Below, one piece after another: positions 1 through 6,830 of a DNA stretch of 8,198 bases. The position numbers were made by a program, and so were the translations under genes. Source of the stretch: an uncultured bacterium (GTDB lineage: Bacteria > Bacteroidota > Bacteroidia > Bacteroidales > Muribaculaceae); the NCBI GenBank assembly GCA_946184715.1, contig CAMHGU010000098.1:1-8198 (forward strand), read 5' to 3'. The notes beneath the pieces were generated by a model that was not told the origin of the DNA, searched no databases, and was given only the letters and a program-made list of their open reading frames with translations. Position 1 is the first letter of the stretch, and every line of letters starts with the position of its first letter.

Positions 1-1
1 C

Positions 2-778
2 ATTGTCGGACGACGAGTAACGCCGATATCTTCCACCATCATTCCCTCTGATTTCTTTCAAGAGCGAGGCGACTATCCAAATTCCAATGTTCATTTCCTT
101 ATCAGGCGGATGACGGTTGCTGACAAAGATAAATGGCACCTCCCTGCGGGAAGCCCGATGAGGTGCACCTACAATTACCGAGCCTGGATATTCGCCGACT
201 TCAAGCGCCGATTGCTCATTCCCAACACCGGCGGAGGGGATTCGGACGGGGCGGTCATCCTCGGATGGTCATACTTACACGACGATTCGTATATCAAACA
301 TCGACAACCCGATCCTGCCCCAACTTCCGAGGATCCGGGCTTATACAATCTTCGCTTAATGATAGGCAAAGGCGAGCACAGCAATTATAATGTACCTGCG
401 GGACCTTATTGGCTCTATATCGAGCGATTGGCAGAGCTGGGAGGTTTCTCATTTACGCGTTCCTGCGTTACTATCCCAATCTCCAACTCTACCTGCCTGT
501 GGGACGATGGGCAGTATCTGTCAGGCTACGAATGGCAACCGTTATCCGACAACGCCTCGCAAGCATCGGAGATGGCTTCGACGCGCAACCTTCGCCCATC
601 GCGAATCACTTATCACGGCTCCAATGTGGAGTGCTTGCTGCCTGCTTCTCCATCGTTCTTACCATCTGGTCAGCCCTATATCAACGGCGAGTGGCTCGAC
701 GGGGATGTCATAAAATGGGTAGCTAACGGCACCGTGGTCGTATATGAAAAAGTGTCGGGCGTTTGGGTAAGCCGATAA
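2..778 (+). CDS. Unrecognised protein, 5'-truncated by the window edge
   Basis: The frame is open from base 2 to the TAA at 776-778, giving at least 258 residues. No ATG, GTG or TTG occurs in it before the ATG at 110, so the gene most likely begins outside the window; 110 is the only start available inside it, but no promoter is visible before it. I do not recognise the family. No transmembrane segment, signal peptide or catalytic motif is evident in the visible part. It is rich in aromatic residues, Gly, Pro and Ser, and the last 30 residues (NGEWLDGDVIKW, then alternating hydrophobic residues) read like a beta-rich C-terminal domain of the sort seen in surface or phage structural proteins; that is impression only. 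CGA encodes 9 of its 17 arginines, whereas nifJ next door uses almost only CGC and CGT. No clear terminator follows in 779-861. Confidence 0.6.
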   Translation: MVGRRVTPISSTIIPSDFFQERGDYPNSNVHFLIRRMTVADKDKWHLPAGSPMRCTYNYRAWIFADFKRRLLIPNTGGGDSDGAVILGWSYLHDDSYIKHRQPDPAPTSEDPGLYNLRLMIGKGEHSNYNVPAGPYWLYIERLAELGGFSFTRSCVTIPISNSTCLWDDGQYLSGYEWQPLSDNASQASEMASTRNLRPSRITYHGSNVECLLPASPSFLPSGQPYINGEWLDGDVIKWVANGTVVVYEKVSGVWVSR

Positions 779-861
779 TATAAGCGATAAAGATGTAAAC
801 TATACTCAATTGCTTAATCCGGACAGCACTCCGCTTGTTTAATATGTGGTTCCGTTTTCCG

Positions 862-893
862 TTTGTCATTCTTGTATATTTTTACTAATTTTG
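862..893 (+). promoter_or_regulatory. Bacteroidetes-type promoter of nifJ
   Basis: TTTG at 862-865 is followed after exactly 20 bases by TAATTTTG at 886-893, a full match to the Bacteroidetes sigma-ABfr consensus (TTTG, 19-21 bases, TAnnTTTG). Transcription would begin near 900, leaving a leader of about 45 bases before the ATG at 945. The position also argues against starting nifJ at the upstream in-frame ATG at 846, which would lie before the promoter. The leader is A/T-rich without a Shine-Dalgarno sequence, as usual in this phylum. Confidence 0.8.
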
Positions 894-944
894 CGGTTGA
901 TTAGGCTCGATAGAAATATTTTTAATCATAACGTACAAATACCA

Positions 945-3900
945 ATGAGTAAAGAAAAGAAATTCTTGACCTGCGATGGTAATCAAGCTGCGGCCCACGT
1001 CAGCTATATGTTTACCGAAGTCGCAGCTATCTATCCTATTACGCCGTCGTCAACTATGGCTGAGTATGTGGATGAATGGGCTGCGGCAGGTCGCAAAAAC
1101 ATCTTTGGCGAAACTGTTCTTGTGCAGGAGATGCAATCGGAGGCCGGTGCCGCAGGCGCTGTCCACGGCTCGCTTCAAGCCGGTGCTCTCACTACTACCT
1201 ACACAGCTTCGCAAGGCCTCTTGCTGATGATTCCTAATATGTACAAGATTGCCGGCGAGTTCCTTCCCTGCGTGTTCCACGTATCGGCTCGTACACTCGC
1301 TTCGCATGCCCTTTGTATCTTTGGTGACCATCAGGATGTGATGTCAACCCGCCAGACCGGTTTCGCTATGCTCGCCGAAGGCTCGGTGCAGCAGGTGATG
1401 GACCTCGCCGGTGTAGCTCACCTCTCTACTATAAAGTCGCGCGTGCCTTTCGTCAACTTCTTCGACGGCTTCCGCACCTCGCATGAGATTCAGAAGATTG
1501 AAGCTCTCGACAACGACGACCTCGCTCCGCTCATCGACCAAGAAGCGCTTGCCGAGTTCCGCGCCCGCGCCCTCAATCCTGAGCGTCCCGTGGCTCGCGG
1601 TATGGCCGAGAACCCCGATGTCTTCTTCCAGCACTCGGAATCGGGCAACACCTACTACGAGGCTGTGCCCGAAATCGTCGAAAACTATATGGCCGAAATC
1701 TCCAAAATCACCGGCCGCGAATATCACCTCTTTAATTATTATGGTGCCGACGATGCCGAGCGCGTAATCATCGCTATGGGCTCCGTCACCGAAGCGGCCC
1801 GCGAAGCTGTCGACTACCTCATGGCTAAAGGCGAGAAGGTGGGTGTGGTGAGCGTGCATCTCTATCGCCCGTTCTCCGCTAAGCACTTCCTCGCCGCAGT
1901 GCCCGCCACTGCCAAGCGTATCGCTGTGCTCGACCGCACTAAAGAACCCGGCTCTAATGGCGAACCGCTTTACCTCGATGTCAAGGACTGCTTCTACGGC
2001 AAAGCCGATGCCCCGCTTATCGTGGGCGGCCGCTACGGCCTCGGCTCTAAGGATACCACTCCGGCCCAAATCCTCTCCGCATTTGAGAACCTTGAGCTGC
2101 CCGAGCCTAAGAACGGCTTCACTATCGGCATTGTCGATGATGTCACTTTCACTTCATTGCCCAAGAAAGAGGAGCTCGCCCTCGACGACCCGGGTCTCTT
2201 CCAGGCCAAATTCTATGGCCTCGGTGCCGATGGTACCGTCGGTGCCAACAAGAACTCCGTGAAGATTATCGGCGACAACACCGACAAGTATTGTCAAGCC
2301 TACTTTGCTTACGACTCCAAGAAGTCGGGCGGCTTCACTTGCTCTCACCTCCGCTTCGGCGACAATCCTATCCACTCCACCTACTGCGTCACCACGCCCA
2401 ACTTCGTGGCTTGCCACGTGCAGGCTTATCTGCACATGTACGATGTCACCCGTGGTCTTCAGCGCGGCGGTACATTCCTGCTCAATACAGTGTGGGAAGG
2501 CGATGAGCTCGCCAAGAACTTGCCCGCTAAGGTGAAGCGCTACTTCGCTCAGAACGACATCACCGTTTATTATATCAATGCCACTAAGATAGCTCAGGAG
2601 ATTGGCCTCGGCAATCGCACCAATACCATTCTCCAGTCGGCCTTCTTCCGCATCACTGAGGTTATCCCCGTTGACCAAGCCGTGGAGCAGATGAAGAAAT
2701 TCATCGTCAAGTCGTATGGCAAGAAGGGTGAGGACGTTGTCAATAAGAACTATGCGGCCGTGGACCGCGGTGGTGAATACCACAAGCTCGATATCGACCC
2801 GGCTTGGGCACAGCTCCCCGACGAAGCTCCCGCCGGCCTGTGGAACGACGACTTCATCGACAACGTCGTGGTCAAAATCAACCGTCAGGACGGTGACCTC
2901 CTCCCCGTTTCTACCTTCAAGAATATCGAGGACGGTACCTGGCGTCAAGGCACTGCCAAGTTTGAGAAGCGTGGCGTCGCTGCTTTCGTCCCCGAATGGA
3001 ATCCAGCCAACTGTATCCAGTGCAACAAGTGCGACTTCGTTTGCCCCCACGCTGCTATCCGCCCGTTCGTCCTTACCGACGAGGAGCTCGCGGCCTCCAC
3101 TTTCACCGAGGGCGACACTCTCCAGGCTATGAACAAGGCTTTCGCCGGTATGAAATTCGCTCAGGTTGTCGATGTGATGGACTGCCTCGGTTGCGGCAAC
3201 TGTGTCGATGTTTGCCCGGGCAAGAAGGGCAACAAGGCTCTCACTATGAAACCGCTCGAATCGCAGTTCGAAATCCAGAAGGATTGGGACTACTGCGTTG
3301 CCAACGTCAAGAGCAAGCAATCGCTCATCGACGTAAAGGCCAACCCCATCAACTCGCAGTTCGCAACTCCGCTCTTTGAGTTCTCGGGCGCTTGCTCCGG
3401 CTGCGGCGAAACACCTTACATCAAACTCCTCACTCAGCTCTTCGGCGACCGTCAGATTATCTCCAACGCTACCGGTTGCTCCTCAATCTATTCAGGCTCC
3501 GTGCCCTCCACTCCTTACACTAAGGATGAGAATGGCCGCGGTCCCGCTTGGGCCAACTCGCTCTTCGAAGACTTCTGCGAGTATGGTATGGGTATGACGC
3601 TCGCTGAGGAGAAGATGCGCGCTCGCCTTGTCGACCTCGTCAATCTCGCCCTTGAAGGCAACTGCTCCGAGGAGATTAAGGCTCTCTATCGCCAGTGGCT
3701 CGAAGTGAAGGACAACCCGGCCGAGAGCCGCAAGGTGGCCGACAAGCTGATTCCAGCTATCGCCGATTGCCCCGAACCGGCTTGTCGCCGCGTCAAAGAA
3801 CTCAGCCACTTCCTCGTGAAACGCTCGCAGTGGATTATCGGCGGCGATGGCGCTTCTTACGATATCGGCTTCGGTGGTCTCGACCACGTGGTGGCTTCGG

Positions 3901-4493
3901 GTAAGAACGTCAACATCCTCGTCCTCGACACTGAGGTATATTCCAACACCGGTGGCCAGGCCTCTAAGGCTACGCCTCTCGGTGCTATCGCAAAGTTTGC
4001 CGCTGCCGGCAAGCGCGTGCGCAAGAAGGACCTCGGCCTCATCTGCTCTACCTACGGCTATGTGTATGTGGCTCAGGTGGCTATGGGCGCTAACAACGCT
4101 CAGACTCTCCGAGCTTTCCGCGAGGCCGAAGCCTACGATGGCCCCTCGGTAATCATCGCCTACGCTCCCTGTATCAACCACGGCCTCAAAGCCGGTATGG
4201 GCAAGGCTCAGCAGGAAGAGGCCAATGCCGTAGCTTGCGGCTACTGGCACCTCTGGCGCTACAACCCCGAGCTCGAGAAGGAGGGCAAGAACCCATTCAC
4301 TCTCGACAGCAAGGAACCCAACTGGGACGAGTTCGAAAACTTCCTCAAGGGCGAAGTACGCTACGCTTCGGTGATGAAGCAGTATCCCGAGGAGGCCGCT
4401 CAGCTCTTCCAGGCTGCTAAGGAGAACGCTCAGTGGCGCTACAACAACTACAAGCGCCTCGCTAAGCAGCAGTGGGGACAAGATCCTGAATAA
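945..4493 (+). CDS. nifJ: Pyruvate:ferredoxin (flavodoxin) oxidoreductase, single-chain
   Basis: Oxidatively decarboxylates pyruvate with CoA to acetyl-CoA and CO2, reducing ferredoxin or flavodoxin; cytoplasmic, central to anaerobic energy metabolism. The product is 1182 residues, normal for the fused enzyme. Domains in order: N-terminal pyrimidine-binding domain with YPITPSS at 30-36 (T33), E66 and R116; CoA-binding/transketolase-like domain II; gamma domain beginning near FYGLGADG at 423; a two-cluster ferredoxin domain with C690, C693, C696, C700 and C747, C750, C753, C757; then the TPP domain with GDG at 967-969 and N1001 in YSNTGGQ. The proximal cluster ligands C817, C820, C845 and C1076 are all present. 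As I recall the Desulfovibrio africanus enzyme, these match T31, E64, R114, N996 and its cluster cysteines with constant offsets. The long C-terminal extension of that enzyme is absent. The start at 945 follows the promoter; an in-frame ATG at 846 would add 33 residues foreign to the family. Transcribed alone, probably strongly. No electron-acceptor gene is visible nearby. Confidence 0.97.
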   Translation: MSKEKKFLTCDGNQAAAHVSYMFTEVAAIYPITPSSTMAEYVDEWAAAGRKNIFGETVLVQEMQSEAGAAGAVHGSLQAGALTTTYTASQGLLLMIPNMYKIAGEFLPCVFHVSARTLASHALCIFGDHQDVMSTRQTGFAMLAEGSVQQVMDLAGVAHLSTIKSRVPFVNFFDGFRTSHEIQKIEALDNDDLAPLIDQEALAEFRARALNPERPVARGMAENPDVFFQHSESGNTYYEAVPEIVENYMAEISKITGREYHLFNYYGADDAERVIIAMGSVTEAAREAVDYLMAKGEKVGVVSVHLYRPFSAKHFLAAVPATAKRIAVLDRTKEPGSNGEPLYLDVKDCFYGKADAPLIVGGRYGLGSKDTTPAQILSAFENLELPEPKNGFTIGIVDDVTFTSLPKKEELALDDPGLFQAKFYGLGADGTVGANKNSVKIIGDNTDKYCQAYFAYDSKKSGGFTCSHLRFGDNPIHSTYCVTTPNFVACHVQAYLHMYDVTRGLQRGGTFLLNTVWEGDELAKNLPAKVKRYFAQNDITVYYINATKIAQEIGLGNRTNTILQSAFFRITEVIPVDQAVEQMKKFIVKSYGKKGEDVVNKNYAAVDRGGEYHKLDIDPAWAQLPDEAPAGLWNDDFIDNVVVKINRQDGDLLPVSTFKNIEDGTWRQGTAKFEKRGVAAFVPEWNPANCIQCNKCDFVCPHAAIRPFVLTDEELAASTFTEGDTLQAMNKAFAGMKFAQVVDVMDCLGCGNCVDVCPGKKGNKALTMKPLESQFEIQKDWDYCVANVKSKQSLIDVKANPINSQFATPLFEFSGACSGCGETPYIKLLTQLFGDRQIISNATGCSSIYSGSVPSTPYTKDENGRGPAWANSLFEDFCEYGMGMTLAEEKMRARLVDLVNLALEGNCSEEIKALYRQWLEVKDNPAESRKVADKLIPAIADCPEPACRRVKELSHFLVKRSQWIIGGDGASYDIGFGGLDHVVASGKNVNILVLDTEVYSNTGGQASKATPLGAIAKFAAAGKRVRKKDLGLICSTYGYVYVAQVAMGANNAQTLRAFREAEAYDGPSVIIAYAPCINHGLKAGMGKAQQEEANAVACGYWHLWRYNPELEKEGKNPFTLDSKEPNWDEFENFLKGEVRYASVMKQYPEEAAQLFQAAKENAQWRYNNYKRLAKQQWGQDPE

Positions 4494-4517
4494 ATATTTC
4501 AGTTCAACTCAAATCCC

Positions 4518-4558
4518 GTCGGGGCATTCCTTCCAAAGGTTTGCCCCGACCTTTTATT
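4518..4558 (+). terminator. Rho-independent terminator of nifJ
   Basis: A 9-bp perfect stem (GTCGGGGCA at 4518-4526 with TGCCCCGAC at 4542-4550) encloses a 15-base loop and is followed by CTTTTATT. It starts 24 bases after the nifJ stop. The T-rich tail is on the plus side only, so it should act on nifJ and not on the convergent gene. Confidence 0.85.
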
Positions 4559-4619
4559 GCCCATCCGAGTACTCTTATTACTCCGATAACTCCGAGTCCT
4601 CAGCCACGCTCCGGCAATT

Positions 4620-4660
4620 ACCGAAATCGGGGCGGTATTCATTGCCGCCCCGATTTCGGT
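4620..4660 (-). terminator. Perfect 16-bp inverted repeat, probable terminator of the minus-strand gene
   Basis: ACCGAAATCGGGGCGG at 4620-4635 pairs perfectly with CCGCCCCGATTTCGGT at 4645-4660 across a 9-base loop. It begins 21 bases past the stop codon of the minus-strand gene, where a terminator is expected. Read on the minus strand the tail is only TAATTGCC, so there is no real T-run. It could also act as a 3'-end stabilising hairpin, or as a second stop for nifJ transcripts that pass the first terminator. Confidence 0.65.
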
Positions 4661-4681
4661 CTATACCTTATGAGGGAGTTT

Positions 4682-5239
4682 TTACATATCAAGCGATTCG
4701 AGATCTACGTAGCCTTCAGCGTCAAGCTCATCGTCGCTATAGCTATCATCTCCGTAGAAGTCGGCATCGGCGTCAAACTCCGTGCCTCCGCCTTTGCCCG
4801 CCGGGGTAGGGGCGGCCAGCAGTTCATCAATATCGGTGGTCTGCCGTGGTGCATCGCCCACCGATTTCTCTACCACAGGCTCATCGAGCGTGGCTGAGTA
4901 TTTCACCTGCTTCAGCTCCATAAAGAATGAGCGGTCGGCCAAGGCGTCAAATACAAAGCGTAGCCGCTGCCCCTCCTCTTCCACCAGCTCTTCAATCTTG
5001 GTGTCGGCCATAATCCACACATCGCTGATGCTATCGCTGCCCATATCGGTCAGTGTGACCTCGGCGCGAGCCGACCAGTCGCTCTCGCATATCAAGAACG
5101 AATCCATCTGGTCGTGGGTGTAGCCCACACTGTCAAGCACCGCGTTGCGTAGCGACATAAAAGTGTCCTCGCTATCTATAGCTATTACTCTCTTGAAATC
5201 ATCGACCTCGTCTGAGACCATTACAAATCGGTATATCAT
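4682..5239 (-). CDS. Plasmid pRiA4b ORF-3 / IS1096 TnpR-like family protein
   Basis: A 185-residue cytoplasmic protein without signal peptide or membrane segment. The N-terminal 130 residues resemble the pRiA4b ORF-3-like (IS1096 TnpR-like) fold as it occurs in chromosomal Bacteroidales proteins: an opening YRFVMVSDEVDDF strand-turn segment (3-15), the GYTHDQMDSF stretch (39-48), a DVWIM segment (73-77), and RFVFD (94-98) followed by FFMEL (105-109). The family name comes from an insertion-sequence passenger gene; the biochemical role is unknown. The C-terminal tail from about 151 is low-complexity and very acidic (14 Asp/Glu in the last 32 residues), following a Pro/Gly/Ala linker. There is no transposase or IS end nearby, so this is probably a resident gene. 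It has its own promoter upstream and converges on nifJ. Assignment is by recalled similarity, not by a search. Confidence 0.75.
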   Translation of the reverse strand: MIYRFVMVSDEVDDFKRVIAIDSEDTFMSLRNAVLDSVGYTHDQMDSFLICESDWSARAEVTLTDMGSDSISDVWIMADTKIEELVEEEGQRLRFVFDALADRSFFMELKQVKYSATLDEPVVEKSVGDAPRQTTDIDELLAAPTPAGKGGGTEFDADADFYGDDSYSDDELDAEGYVDLESLDM

Positions 5240-5269
5240 ATCTTGCGTATTTACTCGTTTATTTTGTTG

Positions 5270-5301
5270 CGAATTTACTAATTCTGCGTCTAACTTCCAA
5301 A
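5270..5301 (-). promoter_or_regulatory. Probable promoter of the pRiA4b-like gene
   Basis: On the minus strand TTTG (5301-5298) is followed after exactly 20 bases by TAAATTCG (5277-5270), which matches TAnnTTTG except for one C. Transcription would start near 5263, some 25 bases before the ATG at 5239. Spacing and position are right; the one mismatch lowers certainty. Confidence 0.55.
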
Positions 5302-5487
5302 TATTCCGCTCTCATTCCGCCCCGGTTTCGCTCTTTCTTTCATTTCAATATTTCACATCCTTCGTTCAACTGTTAAATCTTATTAAAAACGCCCTGAAAA
5401 TCAGTGCTTTACAATGTTTGCTCCTGCTCTTTCCCGGCAACATCGCCTTTATGCCCTTAAATTTCACGCTATTTCCAAAATTTTTGT

Positions 5488-5495
5488 TAATTTTG
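5488..5495 (+). promoter_or_regulatory. -7 box of the serine palmitoyltransferase promoter
   Basis: TAATTTTG fits the Bacteroidetes TAnnTTTG box exactly and is identical to the nifJ box. The -33 element is weak: the nearest candidate is TTTC at 5462-5465 with a 22-base spacer. Transcription would begin near 5502, giving a leader of roughly 64 bases. Confidence 0.6.
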
Positions 5496-5506
5496 TAGTC
5501 CGAATT

Positions 5507-5527
5507 GTTGCGGGTACTTTCCGCAGC
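5507..5527 (+). other. Small hairpin at the 5' end of the serine palmitoyltransferase leader
   Basis: GTTGCGG (5507-5513) can pair with CCGCAGC (5521-5527), seven pairs including one G-U, around a 7-base loop. It would sit only a few bases from the predicted transcript start. A role in mRNA stability is possible, but a short hairpin like this also arises by chance. Confidence 0.35.
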
Positions 5528-5565
5528 GCTTCGTTAAAGATTTATTTAAATATTGCATTTCAGCG

Positions 5566-6756
5566 ATGAATTTACTTCTTGAAGAAAAATTAGCCCGATA
5601 CCAGGAGCCACAGAAAGCCAAAGCAGCCGGCATTTATCCTTATTTCCGTGAAGTGGCCAGCGAGCAGAACACCGAGGTGATCATCAATGGCCGCCGTGTG
5701 CTGATGTTTGGCTCTAACTGCTACACCGGTCTTACCACTCACCCCAAGGTGAAAGAGGCCGCTATCGAAGCCATTAAGAAATACGGCACAGGCCTCGCCG
5801 GCTCTCCATTCCTCAACGGTACTATCGACCTCCACAAGAAGCTTGAGCGCCGACTTGCCGAGTATGTCGGTAAAGAGGACGCGATGCTCTATTCCACAGG
5901 GTTCGGTGTAAATCTCGGCGTAGTATCTACCCTTACCGGCCGTGAGGACTATATCATCCTCGACGAGCAGGATCACGCCTCCATTATCGAAGGCCGCCGT
6001 CTATCATTCTCTAATTACCTCAAATACAAGCACAACGATATGGAGTCGCTCGAGGAGCAGCTCCAGAAGTGTGCCCCTGATAAGGTGAAACTTATCGTCA
6101 CCGATGGCGTTTTCTCTATGGAAGGCGATGTGGCCAACCTTCCCAAGATTGTTGAGCTTGCCAAGAAGTACAACGCCACTGTGATGGTCGATGAGGCTCA
6201 TAGCATCGGTGTCTTCGGCGAAGGCGGCCGCGGCACTTGCAACCACTTCGGCGTCACCGATGATGTCGACCTCATTATGGGCACATTCAGCAAGTCGCTC
6301 TCGTCGCTCGGCGGTTTCATCGCCTGCGATAAGGTAGTGACCAACTATCTGCGTCACCACTCGCGTTCCTACATCTTCACCGCAAGTATCACTCCGGCTT
6401 CTACCGCCGCTGTCAATGCAGCCCTTGATATCCTCATCAGTGAGCCTGAGCGCCAAGCCAACCTCTGGAAGCTCACTAATTTCGCGCTCGAAGGATTTCG
6501 CAATATGGGGTGCGAGATTGGCAACACCTCTACGCCTATCATTCCGCTCTTCATTCGCGACAACTTCCTCACGTTCAAGATTACGACCGAGTTGCTCAAC
6601 GAGGGTATCTTCGTAAACCCCGTAGTGTCACCCGCCGTGGCTCCTCACGACACTCTCATCCGCTTCAGCCTTATGGCTACTCACACCATAGAGCAGGTTA
6701 CCACGGCTCTTGAAAAGATTCAAAAGGTGTTCCGCGCCCACAATCTTATCCCCTGA
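5566..6756 (+). CDS. spt: Serine palmitoyltransferase (PLP-dependent alpha-oxoamine synthase)
   Basis: Condenses L-serine with a long-chain acyl-CoA, releasing CO2 and CoA to give a 3-keto-sphinganine, the first step of the sphingolipid synthesis typical of Bacteroidales. The 396-residue length matches soluble bacterial homodimers. It has the alpha-oxoamine synthase layout: a short N-terminal helix, then a fold-type-I PLP domain with H137 in DEQDHASI (the ring-stacking His), D209 and H212 in VDEAHS, and the Schiff-base lysine K243 in GTFSKSLSS; then a C-terminal domain with R366 in TLIRFSLM, expected to hold the substrate carboxylate. The glycine C-acetyltransferase (Kbl) and BioF are related and of similar size; overall resemblance to Sphingobacterium/Bacteroides-type enzymes (GIYPYFRE, LNGTIDLH) and the absence of a threonine dehydrogenase neighbour favour SPT. 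Position 81 is Pro where I recall Arg in several relatives (GSR versus GSP). Start chosen from the family N-terminus and the promoter at 5488. Transcribed alone, convergent with serB. Confidence 0.87.
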   Translation: MNLLLEEKLARYQEPQKAKAAGIYPYFREVASEQNTEVIINGRRVLMFGSNCYTGLTTHPKVKEAAIEAIKKYGTGLAGSPFLNGTIDLHKKLERRLAEYVGKEDAMLYSTGFGVNLGVVSTLTGREDYIILDEQDHASIIEGRRLSFSNYLKYKHNDMESLEEQLQKCAPDKVKLIVTDGVFSMEGDVANLPKIVELAKKYNATVMVDEAHSIGVFGEGGRGTCNHFGVTDDVDLIMGTFSKSLSSLGGFIACDKVVTNYLRHHSRSYIFTASITPASTAAVNAALDILISEPERQANLWKLTNFALEGFRNMGCEIGNTSTPIIPLFIRDNFLTFKITTELLNEGIFVNPVVSPAVAPHDTLIRFSLMATHTIEQVTTALEKIQKVFRAHNLIP

Positions 6757-6780
6757 TATATCATTTACCTTATAATGCAA

Positions 6781-6810
6781 GAGAGGCCGCCCGGGGTGGG
6801 GCGGCCTCTC
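6781..6810. terminator. Shared hairpin between convergent spt and serB
   Basis: GAGAGGCCGCCC (6781-6792) pairs perfectly over 12 bp with GGGCGGCCTCTC (6799-6810) around a 6-base loop. It lies 24 bases after the spt stop and 20 bases after the serB stop, so it can serve both. Tails are GCGTATTTC on the plus strand and TTGCATTAT on the minus strand, both only moderately T-rich. Confidence 0.8.
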
Positions 6811-6830
6811 GCGTATTTCAGAAGTGAAGA

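Larger units (their letters stand above)
5240..5565. other. Divergent intergenic control region (326 bases)
   Basis: This A/T-rich stretch separates two divergently transcribed genes. It holds a minus-strand promoter at 5270-5301, a plus-strand -7 box at 5488-5495 and a small leader hairpin at 5507-5527. Between about 5302 and 5487 I see no convincing gene, RNA or long inverted repeat. The frame open from 5145 to 5498 on the plus strand mostly overlaps the opposite gene, and its intergenic part is low-complexity Phe/Ser/Leu, so it is not called. Confidence 0.7.

Noticed and set aside
846..944. N-terminal extension of nifJ from the ATG at 846, with a hydrophobic stretch resembling a signal peptide
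   Set aside because: The promoter at 862-893 lies downstream of this ATG, the enzyme is cytoplasmic, and the family N-terminus corresponds to the start at 945.
1344..4481. Long open frames antisense to nifJ (1344-2069, 2154-3320 and 3492-4481 on the minus strand)
   Set aside because: They lie wholly inside a gene whose identity is certain. Strong codon bias in nifJ leaves few antisense stops, and the translations are low-information Val/Glu/Leu/Ala-rich sequences with no family resemblance.
4578..4595. Tandem 9-base repeat (TTACTCCGA, TAACTCCGA) between the two hairpins
   Set aside because: Only two copies with one mismatch in a short intergenic gap; no sign of function.
4682..5239. An insertion sequence remnant, because of the IS1096 family name
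   Set aside because: No transposase frame, terminal inverted repeats or target duplication are visible around the gene, and the frame is intact with its own promoter.
5274..5288. A near copy (14 of 15 bases) of the nifJ -7 region on the plus strand, which might be a second, distal spt promoter
   Set aside because: The box has one mismatch (TAATTCTG), no TTTG sits about 20 bases upstream, and it would give a leader of over 250 bases. The same bases fit the minus-strand promoter better.
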